A DNA stretch of 64,000 nucleotides from UBA6522 sp965204155. Lineage in GTDB: Bacteria; Pseudomonadota; Gammaproteobacteria; Steroidobacterales; Rariloculaceae. The stretch spans positions 558,001-622,000 of the forward strand of contig OZ241971.1 of assembly GCA_965204155.1 (NCBI GenBank), in the 5' to 3' direction. This document shows positions 34,744 through 42,915 of the stretch, piece after piece; the first letter of the stretch is position 1; each line of letters opens with the position of its first letter. The notes beneath the pieces were generated by a model that did no database searches, had not been told where the DNA came from, and saw only the letters and a program-made list of their open reading frames with translations. A program made the position numbers and the translations under genes.

Positions 34744-35541
34744 CTACTGCCTCATCCCACCCGGCGGCGCAACCCGTGCCAGCGCCAAGGCATGAACCTC
34801 ATCGGCGCCTGCCTCGCGCAGGGCGGCCGCCAGTGCATTGACCGTCGCGCCGGTGGTGATGACGTCGTCGACGATGGCGACCGTCAATCCCTTCAGGTTA
34901 CGGCGAATGCGGAACGCGCCGCGCAGGTTCCCGGACCTCTCGTGCGCGGCCAGCAGGGATTGCGGCTGGGTGTTGACCTGCCGGTGAATTCCGCGCACGA
35001 GGAGCGGCTTCCCGGTCGCTGCCGCCAGCGGCCGCGCAATCTCGAAGGCCTGGTTGAAGCCGCGCCGGATGAGCCGCCTGCGGTGCAGCGGCACGGGCAC
35101 CAGGGCGTCTACGTCCGCCTCCGGACCGCCGCGTTGCAGTGCCTCGACCAGCAACAGCCCCAGCGCACGCCCCATGGCCCTGGAAGGCCGGAACTTCATC
35201 GCCTGTATGTGCGCGTCCAGCGGGGACTCGTAGACAAACGGCGCCGTCACCTTCCCGATGCACCAGCCCAGATCGGGACGGGGGCAGCGGCTCACCGGCT
35301 GTGGCAGGCCGCAACCCGCGCAGGCGTCGCCGACGCTACGCACCAGCGCGCGGCAGTGCGCGCAGAAACCGGCATCGGCCGGCCCGCCGCAACTCTGGCA
35401 ACGTTCCGGCAGGAGCCCCGCCAGCGCGCGATGAAAGATTTTTCCGCCGATTTTCAGTTGACAGACCCCTGCTTCCGTTCCAATACTCCCGTCTGACTTT
35501 CGCAGCCATCCTTGCAGGGGGCCAGCCCCGAATGTACGCAC
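34744..35541 (-). CDS. comF: ComF-family phosphoribosyltransferase-like protein
   Basis: 265 residues: an N-terminal zinc-binding region (CQSCGGPADAGFCAHC, CAGCGLP) and a C-terminal type I PRTase fold with the PRPP loop VAIVDDVITTGATVNA; VPLHRRRLIRRGFNQAFEIARPLA is the ComF signature. ComF is associated with DNA uptake and handling of incoming DNA. The start is uncertain: the only conventional codon before the Cys region is GTG at 35541, which would overlap the 5' end of bioB on the other strand by 10 bp. Confidence 0.87.
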   Translation of the reverse strand: MRTFGAGPLQGWLRKSDGSIGTEAGVCQLKIGGKIFHRALAGLLPERCQSCGGPADAGFCAHCRALVRSVGDACAGCGLPQPVSRCPRPDLGWCIGKVTAPFVYESPLDAHIQAMKFRPSRAMGRALGLLLVEALQRGGPEADVDALVPVPLHRRRLIRRGFNQAFEIARPLAAATGKPLLVRGIHRQVNTQPQSLLAAHERSGNLRGAFRIRRNLKGLTVAIVDDVITTGATVNALAAALREAGADEVHALALARVAPPGGMRQ

Positions 35542-36512
35542 AATCAGCAGAAATGGGGCTCAGGACCGACTGGAGCCTGGACGAGGTCACGGCGCTGTAC
35601 GAAATGCCCTTCAACGACCTGCTCTACGAAGCCCAGCGGGTCCACCGGCAGCACTTCGATCCCAACGCCGTGCAGGTCTCCACGCTGCTCTCCATCAAGA
35701 CCGGCGCCTGCCCGGAAGACTGCGCCTACTGTCCGCAGAGCATTCGCTACCACACCGGCGTCCCGACCGAAGACCTTATGAGCGTCGAGGAAGTGACCCG
35801 GGCGGCCGCACTCGCCAAGGCGGCCGGGGCGACCCGATTCTGCATGGGCGCCGCGTACAGGGGTCCGAAGGACGCCCAGGTGGAGCAGATCTCCGCCATG
35901 ATCAGGGCCGTGGGGGAAATGGGCATGGAGACGTGCGCGACACTGGGGTTGCTGACCGAGCCCCAGGCACAGGCGCTGGCGGACGCCGGGCTCGACTACT
36001 ACAACCACAACCTGGACACGTCCGAGGCGTTCTACGGCAATATCATCACCACGCGGACCTTCGCCGACCGGCTGCGCACGCTCGAACATGTGCGAATGGC
36101 GGGCATGCGGGTCTGCTGCGGCGGCATTCTGGGCATGGGAGAAGCTCGGGAGGACCGCATCGGGCTGCTGCACAGCCTCGCCACGCTGGATCCGCAGCCC
36201 GAAAGCGTGCCCATCAACCAACTGGTCCGGGTTCCGGGCACGCCGCTGGCCGATGCCGACGACCTGGACGGGCTGGAGTTCGTGCGCACCGTAGCGGCAG
36301 CGCGAATCCTCATGCCGCGCGCTCACGTGCGCCTGTCCGCCGGGCGTACCGGGTTCAGCGACGAACTGCAGGCGCTGTGCTTCGCCGCCGGCGCCAACTC
36401 GATCTTCTACGGCGACACGCTGCTGACCACGGAGAACCCGGAGGAGGCAGCCGACCGCGCGCTGTTCAGGAAGCTGGGGTTGAAGCCCGAACAACCGGTT
36501 CCGCCAAACTGA
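35532..36512 (+). CDS. bioB: Biotin synthase
   Basis: A 326-residue radical SAM enzyme that inserts sulfur into dethiobiotin. The radical SAM cluster is C60-x3-C64-x2-C67 (TGACPEDCAYCPQS). Cluster II ligands are in FCMGAA, METCATLG and GGILGMGE, with RLSAGR near the C-terminus. The ATG at 35532 is preferred. bioC follows 22 bp downstream; the other biotin genes (bioA, bioD, bioF, bioH) are not in the window. Confidence 0.96.
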   Translation: MYAQSAEMGLRTDWSLDEVTALYEMPFNDLLYEAQRVHRQHFDPNAVQVSTLLSIKTGACPEDCAYCPQSIRYHTGVPTEDLMSVEEVTRAAALAKAAGATRFCMGAAYRGPKDAQVEQISAMIRAVGEMGMETCATLGLLTEPQAQALADAGLDYYNHNLDTSEAFYGNIITTRTFADRLRTLEHVRMAGMRVCCGGILGMGEAREDRIGLLHSLATLDPQPESVPINQLVRVPGTPLADADDLDGLEFVRTVAAARILMPRAHVRLSAGRTGFSDELQALCFAAGANSIFYGDTLLTTENPEEAADRALFRKLGLKPEQPVPPN

Positions 36513-36534
36513 TCGCGGTACGGTTTGCCCGGCG

Positions 36535-37419
36535 ATGCAAACCGCTTATGGACTGCCCGACCGCCGCGCCGCGCTGATCCGGCTGCAGCGGGCCAGTGCC
36601 ACGTTCGACGATGCGGACGCCGTACACTCGGAAGCGCGCGCGCGATTGCTCGCGCGGCTGCCGCTGTTCGATCTGAACCCCCGGCGAGTCGTGGATCTGG
36701 GCGCAGCTACGGGCAAGGCCAGCGCAGAACTGGCAACGCTGTATCCCGACGCGCAGATTCTGGCCACGGACATCTGCTGGCACATGGCCATCAGGTCGCG
36801 GACTCGATGCCGGCGCCTGGATCGGGTGGTCACCATCTCCGGCGACGCCGAACGCATGCCGCTGCGAGATGGCAGCATCGACCTGATCTTCGCCAACCTG
36901 CTGTTGCCGTGGTGCGACCCCGGCGAGGTCTTCCGGGAAGCTGCCCGCGTGCTGCGGGACGGCGGCCTGCTCCTGTTTACCACCGTGGGACCCGACACCC
37001 TGATGGAAGTGCGCCAAGCCTGGTCCGAAGTGGACGATGGGGTGCATGTTCACGGCTTCGCTGACATGCACGATCTCGGCGACCTGGCGAGCCGGTCCGG
37101 TCTGGCGGAACCGGTGCTGGACATCGACCGGTTGACGGTGACCTATCCGGACGTCGGCGGGCTCGTATCGGACCTGCGCGCCTGCGGCGCCACCAACGTG
37201 GCCCACGGCCGCCGCTCGCAACTGACCGGCCGCTCGCGCTGGAACGCGTTTCGCAAGCGGATTGAAGCGCAACGAACCAGGGTGGGACTGTCCATCAGCG
37301 TAGAGTTGATATTCGGGCAAGCGTGGGGCGCCACCGTACGCGGAACCGGACTTTCGTCCGATACCGTCGAGGCGGGAGTCTCCGTCGAGGAACTGCGGCA
37401 GATTCTGCGAGACAGATGA
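36535..37419 (+). CDS. bioC: Malonyl-ACP O-methyltransferase BioC
   Basis: A 294-residue SAM-dependent methyltransferase that masks malonyl-ACP to start pimelate synthesis for biotin. SAM-binding motif I is VVDLGAATGKASAEL, followed by ATDICWHM, ISGDAERMPLRDGSIDLIFANLLLPWCDPGEVFREAARVLRDGGLLLFTTVGPDTLMEVR, characteristic of BioC. Position after bioB supports the call. It is slightly longer than E. coli BioC. Confidence 0.9.
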   Translation: MQTAYGLPDRRAALIRLQRASATFDDADAVHSEARARLLARLPLFDLNPRRVVDLGAATGKASAELATLYPDAQILATDICWHMAIRSRTRCRRLDRVVTISGDAERMPLRDGSIDLIFANLLLPWCDPGEVFREAARVLRDGGLLLFTTVGPDTLMEVRQAWSEVDDGVHVHGFADMHDLGDLASRSGLAEPVLDIDRLTVTYPDVGGLVSDLRACGATNVAHGRRSQLTGRSRWNAFRKRIEAQRTRVGLSISVELIFGQAWGATVRGTGLSSDTVEAGVSVEELRQILRDR

Positions 37420-37452
37420 AACGCAGTGGTTGACGCTGAAGCTGATGGCCGT

Positions 37453-40400
37453 TTACGGCTGAATGCTCCTGCCCGGGGTCCAGGGCACTCTCGCGGTGTC
37501 CATCGCCTCCTTGAGGCCCGCGTACTCCTCGTTTACGAGTTGATCGAGCTCCGCGACGATCTCGTCGTAAAGTGCGCGGCCGATGCGCAGGGAATCACGC
37601 TGCTCCGGCGTCGGACCGTAGGCCCCGACGGAGAATTCGAAGCCCGCATGCCAGAGGCGTTCGGAGACGGTCATCTCTTCCTCGTCCTTGTAGTCCATCC
37701 GTTGGGCATTGCCGCTCAGGCGATCGCGCTGGATTGTGAGGTTCTGCTGAATCGAGTTGGCGAGTTCGTACAGCGATCCGTCGGTCAGTGAGCGCGTGAG
37801 GGTCGCTTTGACGGCATCAAGCTCCTCTATCACCTCGTTGACGGCAGCGCCTGTACCGTTCGCCGCACGCGACAGCTCTGCAACCTGCGTTTCGAAGATG
37901 ACGCGTTGTTCCTGCGTGCTGCCCGGCAAGACCGGGTCCGGACGAATCGATGTGACTCCGAACGACTGCGGATCCCCGATCGCGCTGACATCGCCGTCTT
38001 CACGAATCTGCATTCGCACAGTAAAGGTTCCCGGGGCAACCAAAACGCCGCCGCCGCCAGACTCGCTCTCTTCCGGACCCTGAGACCATGGCTGTAATGC
38101 CGGGTACCTGAGGTCCCACGCAACGCGATGGAAGCCGGCATCGGCGGGTGCCTCGATCTGTCGCACCACGTTGCCGTTGCTATCGGTCACCGTGAAGACG
38201 ATGGCGGGGTCATCTTCCCGCTCTTCGCTGAGAATCGTGTCCCAGTCCGCCACCGCGACATCCTCGTTCTCAGCCTCGAGTTGTTTCTCGGCCTCACGAC
38301 GAACGTCCTTGCTGCTCCTGAAACCCTCGGCCAAGTAGTACGTAAAGATCGCCCCGAAATCCGGATTTGGCGCCATGAAATAGCTGTCGCCCTGGGACCC
38401 CTGACAGCCCGGCGATTCACAGCCCAGCGATCGTTTCGGAACGTACCAGAGCGCATCGGCAACATCGAACAGCACGTTGTCGTTGCGCAGCATGTCCGCA
38501 TTGACCTGCCGCAGTGGCGAATAGTCGTCCAGCACATAGAAGCTGCGTCCGAAGGTCGCACCCACGACGTCGTTCTCCCGCTGCTGAATCGCAAGGTCGC
38601 GGAACGGAATGTTGGGCGTTCCGCCTTTGAGCTTGGTCCAGGAACCGCCGCCATCAACTGTGAAGAACAAGCCGAACTCGGTGCCGACGAACAACAGGTC
38701 CGGCTCAACGTGGTCCTGTACCAAGCGCCAGAGCACATGGCGTTCGGGCAGGTTGCCCGAGATACTGCGCCAGCTGCGACCGCGGTTCTCGCTCATCAGG
38801 ATGTAGGGCGCAAAATCACCGGCCTTGTGATCGTCGACAACGACGTAGACGGTGTCGGCATCGTGCAGATCCGCCTTGATGTCATTGACGAAGAACCGGT
38901 CCGGCACACCCGGCAGCTCGTCAATTGTGCGCCAGGTTTCGCCGCCATCCTCGGTGATACTGATCAGCCCGTCGTCGGAGCCCGCGTACAGTACGTCCGG
39001 GTCGATCGGTGACTGAGAGATGTTGACGATCGTGTTGTAGCTGGACATGGCGTACAGGTCGCGCGGCGCATCGTAACTCCACGTGCGGCCCATGACCGGC
39101 AGGCTGACGCGATCTTCGTCGCGTGTCAGATCACCGCTGATCGGCGTCCAGGTGTCGCCATGGTCATCGCTTCGCCACAGGCGCTGCGACGCGAAAAACA
39201 ACGTCTTCGAATCGTGCGGACTAATCAGGATCGGGGCGTCCCAGTTGTAGCGATCGGGCGGCTCGCCCTCGCGCGCCTGCGGACGAATATAGGTGTTCTC
39301 TCCGGTGCGCCGGTCGTAGCGGGTCAGATTGCCCTGCTGCCACTCCGCGTAGACGATGTCCGGATTGTCGGGATTCACCGCGGACTGATGGCCGTCACCG
39401 AAGAGCGTGACAAACCAGTCTGCATTGCGAATTCCGGACGCGTCCCAGGTTTGCGAAGGCCCGCCCTGGCTGTTGTTGTCCTGAGTCCCACCGTAGATGT
39501 TGTAGAACGGTTCGTCGTAGTCGACGGCCACCTTGTAGAACTGCGTAATGGGCAGGTTCGCAACGTATTTCCAGGTTTCGCCGAGGTCGAAACTCTCGTA
39601 AATGCCACCGTCGTTGCCAACGATCAGATAGTTCGGGTCGTCCGCACGAAACGCCATCGCATGATGGTCTACGTGCTTTGTTTCGTGCTCCATTCTGACG
39701 AAGTCCTTACCGCCGTTATCCGTGCGGTGCAGGTGCACGTCCATCTGGTAAACACGATCAAAAGCGTGCGGGCTTGCAAAAATTTCCTGGTAGTAATGCG
39801 GGCCCGTGCCGCTGGACAGGTAGTCGTTCATCTTCTCCCAGGTATCGCCGCCGTCGGCCGAGCGCCAAAAACCGCCAGTGCGATTGTCGAGCTCGATCGT
39901 GGCGTAGATAACATCAGGATTCTGCGGGCTGACGGCCAGGCCGGTCTTGCCCATCATGCCGTCCGGAAGCCCATTCTCCAGCTGACGCCACGTCTCGCCG
40001 CCGTCGACTGACTTGTGGATACCCGTGCCGGGACCACCATCGATCAGCACCGCGACGTTGCGCAGCCGCTGCCACGAAACGGCATACATGACGTCAGGGT
40101 TGCGCGGATCCATGTGCACTTCCGAAACGCCCGTGTACTGGTCGTCCTCGTCAGTGTTGCCGAGCCCTTCTCCCAGCACCTTGCGCCAGTTTTCGCCGCC
40201 GTCGGTTGACTTGTAGAGGCCGCGTTCACCGCCGCCCGACCACAGCGGCCCCTGCGCTGCGACAAAAATCGTGTCCGAGTCCCTCGGGTCAATCCGGATC
40301 ATGCCGACCCGCTCGGACGCCTCGAGGCCCATGTTCTCCCAGCTCTTGCCGCCGTCCCGGCTGCGATAGACGCCGTCGCCGTAGCCGGCATGACGCCCGC

Positions 40401-40749
40401 TGACGTTTTCGCCAGTACCAACCCAGACAACGTTCGGGTCATTGGGGTCCAGCGCCATTGCGCCGATGGAATACGAGCCCTGATCGTCAAATATCGGTGT
40501 CCAGGTCGTACCCGAGTTATCGGTCTTCCAGACATTGCCGCTGCCCACACCCACGTACCAGACGCTGTTGTTGTCCGGGTGGATGACAATGTCGGAGATT
40601 CGTCCCGACATGAACGCGGGCCCGATCCCGCGCAATTCAAGGCCTTCGAAAGTGGCTTCGTTGAACCCCGGCGTCGATTCCTCGTCCTGGGCGAAGACCG
40701 GTGAGCAAAGCACGACGGCGGCCAGCGCCGCCAACAGTTGATTCCGCAT
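37453..40749 (-). CDS. Large secreted BNR/Asp-box (VPS10/sortilin-like) beta-propeller protein
   Basis: A 1098-residue exported protein (signal peptide LLAALAAVVLCSPVFAQ). At least ten Asp-box motifs of the S-x-D-x-G-x-x-W kind are spread over residues 70-720, for example KTDNSGTTW, RSRDGGKSW, KSTDGGENW, KSVDGGETW, RSADGGDTW, RSDDHGDTW and TVDGGGSW, enough for one or two beta-propellers. A C-terminal part with an FTVRMQI-type beta domain (about 870-920) and helices follows. Such proteins are often annotated as glycosyl hydrolases, but I see no sialidase catalytic set. The ATG at 40749 has a GAGGGG site upstream. Confidence 0.85.
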   Translation of the reverse strand: MRNQLLAALAAVVLCSPVFAQDEESTPGFNEATFEGLELRGIGPAFMSGRISDIVIHPDNNSVWYVGVGSGNVWKTDNSGTTWTPIFDDQGSYSIGAMALDPNDPNVVWVGTGENVSGRHAGYGDGVYRSRDGGKSWENMGLEASERVGMIRIDPRDSDTIFVAAQGPLWSGGGERGLYKSTDGGENWRKVLGEGLGNTDEDDQYTGVSEVHMDPRNPDVMYAVSWQRLRNVAVLIDGGPGTGIHKSVDGGETWRQLENGLPDGMMGKTGLAVSPQNPDVIYATIELDNRTGGFWRSADGGDTWEKMNDYLSSGTGPHYYQEIFASPHAFDRVYQMDVHLHRTDNGGKDFVRMEHETKHVDHHAMAFRADDPNYLIVGNDGGIYESFDLGETWKYVANLPITQFYKVAVDYDEPFYNIYGGTQDNNSQGGPSQTWDASGIRNADWFVTLFGDGHQSAVNPDNPDIVYAEWQQGNLTRYDRRTGENTYIRPQAREGEPPDRYNWDAPILISPHDSKTLFFASQRLWRSDDHGDTWTPISGDLTRDEDRVSLPVMGRTWSYDAPRDLYAMSSYNTIVNISQSPIDPDVLYAGSDDGLISITEDGGETWRTIDELPGVPDRFFVNDIKADLHDADTVYVVVDDHKAGDFAPYILMSENRGRSWRSISGNLPERHVLWRLVQDHVEPDLLFVGTEFGLFFTVDGGGSWTKLKGGTPNIPFRDLAIQQRENDVVGATFGRSFYVLDDYSPLRQVNADMLRNDNVLFDVADALWYVPKRSLGCESPGCQGSQGDSYFMAPNPDFGAIFTYYLAEGFRSSKDVRREAEKQLEAENEDVAVADWDTILSEEREDDPAIVFTVTDSNGNVVRQIEAPADAGFHRVAWDLRYPALQPWSQGPEESESGGGGVLVAPGTFTVRMQIREDGDVSAIGDPQSFGVTSIRPDPVLPGSTQEQRVIFETQVAELSRAANGTGAAVNEVIEELDAVKATLTRSLTDGSLYELANSIQQNLTIQRDRLSGNAQRMDYKDEEEMTVSERLWHAGFEFSVGAYGPTPEQRDSLRIGRALYDEIVAELDQLVNEEYAGLKEAMDTARVPWTPGRSIQP

Positions 40750-40954
40750 GATTAACCCCTCTTCCAGTTCCACAAGACATTGGCAACTAGTTTGGAAATT
40801 TCCTCACTCTAGGCGATTCCCCTCGAAGAATACAACGTGGCGAATCCCGAGCTCCGCTGAATCCGAACGGTGGCGCGCAGGCCCAATTCGCCTCGCCAGG
40901 CCGGTACAATATTGCCGCCAGCGCGTGCGTCATGAGCGGGATGACAGTCGAGCA

Positions 40955-41995
40955 ATGAGAACAGTCTTTCTGCGCCTGGCCCGCACCGGCACGGTGCTGG
41001 CCCTGCTGGTCGTGGTCATCGGCGCATGGGTGCGCCTGACCGACGCCGGGCTGGGCTGCCCCGACTGGCCGGGCTGCTACGGGCAACTCGTCGTTACGGA
41101 GAGCACTCGGGAGGCCGCCGAGGCATTCCCGGAGCGGCCGCTGGACGTGGGCAAGGCGTGGCGGGAAATGATCCACCGCTACCTGGCCACGGGACTGGGC
41201 CTGCTCTGCCTGATCCTGTCCGGGCTAGCCTGGGGCAACCGGCGGGACCCGGAACAGCCCACCCGCCTTCCCCACGTCCTGCTCGCCGTCGTGATTTTCC
41301 AGGGACTGCTGGGCATGTGGACCGTCACGCTGCTGCTGCAGCCGGTCATCGTGATGGCGCACCTGCTGGGCGGTCTGACGACGCTGGGGCTCATATTCTG
41401 GCTCGGGGAATGGCGACCGGTACTGGCGCGGATTGCCGGACCGCCAGGCCGTGGGAAACGGAGCGCCGGAGCGGCGCACCGGCCGGGATACGCGCCACCC
41501 GCCGCATCATCCCGGCTGGGCTGCACAGGCATTGCCGCGTTGGCGGTTCTGATCGTGCAAATCGCCCTGGGCGGCTGGACGAGCGCCAACTACGCGGCGC
41601 TGGCCTGCCCGGATTTTCCGACCTGCCAGACTCGCTGGTGGCCTCCGGTGACCGACTTCCGCGAGGGTTTCGTGCTGTGGCGGGAACTGGGCGTAGACTA
41701 CGAGGGCGGAGTGTTGGACAATCCCGCCCGGGTCGCGATCCACTTCAGCCACCGGCTCGGCGCCATCGCGGCGACCCTGGCGCTGGGGGTGCTGGGATGG
41801 ATGCTGGTCCGGCGGCCCCGGCTGAGGCCGGACGGCATCGCGGTCCTTGCCGCGCTCGGGGTACAGTTGGTGCTCGGCGCGAGTATCATCGTCTACGGTG
41901 TTCCCCTGGCCGTCGCCGTTGCGCATAACGGAGTGGCGGCACTGTTGCTTTTGGCGGTTCTGAATGCAAACCAGAGAATTGGACATAACCGGTGA
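40955..41995 (+). CDS. ctaA: Heme A synthase, COX15/CtaA family
   Basis: A 346-residue membrane enzyme converting heme O to heme A for cytochrome c oxidase. It has eight hydrophobic segments, conserved His in EMIHRYLATGLG, VIVMAHLLGGL, IHFSHRLGAIAA and VAHNGVAALL, and two Cys pairs GLGCPDWPGC and LACPDFPTC in external loops. Homology starts at the ATG at 40955. The last 32 bp overlap cyoE, showing one operon. Confidence 0.93.
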   Translation: MRTVFLRLARTGTVLALLVVVIGAWVRLTDAGLGCPDWPGCYGQLVVTESTREAAEAFPERPLDVGKAWREMIHRYLATGLGLLCLILSGLAWGNRRDPEQPTRLPHVLLAVVIFQGLLGMWTVTLLLQPVIVMAHLLGGLTTLGLIFWLGEWRPVLARIAGPPGRGKRSAGAAHRPGYAPPAASSRLGCTGIAALAVLIVQIALGGWTSANYAALACPDFPTCQTRWWPPVTDFREGFVLWRELGVDYEGGVLDNPARVAIHFSHRLGAIAATLALGVLGWMLVRRPRLRPDGIAVLAALGVQLVLGASIIVYGVPLAVAVAHNGVAALLLLAVLNANQRIGHNR

Positions 41996-42878
41996 GCGCC
42001 TGCCCGCCCGGTGGCGGGACTACTATGCGCTGACCAAGCCGGGCGTCGTCAGGCTGCTGGTGTTCACGGCCATCGTGGGCATGTTCCTGGCGCAACCCGG
42101 CATGGTCACGTGGCAGATTCTTGTCTTCGCAAGTCTGGGTATCGGACTGGCCTCGGCCTGCGGCGCCACCCTGAATCACGTCCTCGACCAGCGCCTGGAC
42201 GCGAAGATGGCCCGAACCCGCCACCGTCCCCTGCCCACCGGGCGAATCGAGGAGCGCGATGCCATCGCATTCGCCATGGTGCTGGGCCTTTCGGGCATCT
42301 GCATTCTGGTCCTGCTGGTGAACCCGCTGACCGCGGCGCTGACCTTCCTTTCCATGGTGGGGTATGCCGTGGTGTACACGGTGTATCTGAAGCGGGCGAC
42401 GCCCCAGAACATCGTCATCGGCGGGGCGGCCGGCGCGGCGCCGCCCCTGCTGGGCTGGACAGCGGTGACCAACGAGATCAGCGGCCATGCCCTGCTGCTG
42501 TTCCTGATCGTCTTCACCTGGACGCCGCCGCACTTCTGGGCGCTTGCGGTGGCCCGCAAGGAAGACTACGTCCGTGCCGGCGTACCGATGCTGCCGGTCA
42601 CCCACGGTCCCGAGTTCACCAAGTCGTTCGTGCTGTACTACACCTGCCTGCTGGTCCTGGTCACCCTGCTCCCCTACCTGACGGGCATGAGCGGGACCCT
42701 GTACCTGTTTGCGGCGCTGCTGCTGGGGGGCGGATTTCTGTATCACGGCATCCGTCTGAAGTACGGCGACGACGCCAGCATGGCCATGAGGACGTTCAAC
42801 TATTCCATCACGTACCTGGCGGCGCTGTTCGGGTTCCTGCTGATCGATCACTACATTCCCGTGTTCTGGCCGGAATAG
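41964..42878 (+). CDS. cyoE: Protoheme IX farnesyltransferase (heme O synthase)
   Basis: A 304-residue UbiA-superfamily enzyme that adds farnesyl to heme B. The active-site motif NHVLDQRLDAKMARTRHRPLPTGR and the heme O synthase segment YLKRATPQNIVIGGAAGAAPPLLGW are intact, followed by FTWTPPHFWALA. It works just before CtaA in heme A biosynthesis. The terminal oxidase genes themselves are outside the window. Confidence 0.95.
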   Translation: MQTRELDITGERLPARWRDYYALTKPGVVRLLVFTAIVGMFLAQPGMVTWQILVFASLGIGLASACGATLNHVLDQRLDAKMARTRHRPLPTGRIEERDAIAFAMVLGLSGICILVLLVNPLTAALTFLSMVGYAVVYTVYLKRATPQNIVIGGAAGAAPPLLGWTAVTNEISGHALLLFLIVFTWTPPHFWALAVARKEDYVRAGVPMLPVTHGPEFTKSFVLYYTCLLVLVTLLPYLTGMSGTLYLFAALLLGGGFLYHGIRLKYGDDASMAMRTFNYSITYLAALFGFLLIDHYIPVFWPE

Positions 42879-42915
42879 CCGATCGGCCGACCGAGTCCGT
42901 ACCCCGGGATTCGAC

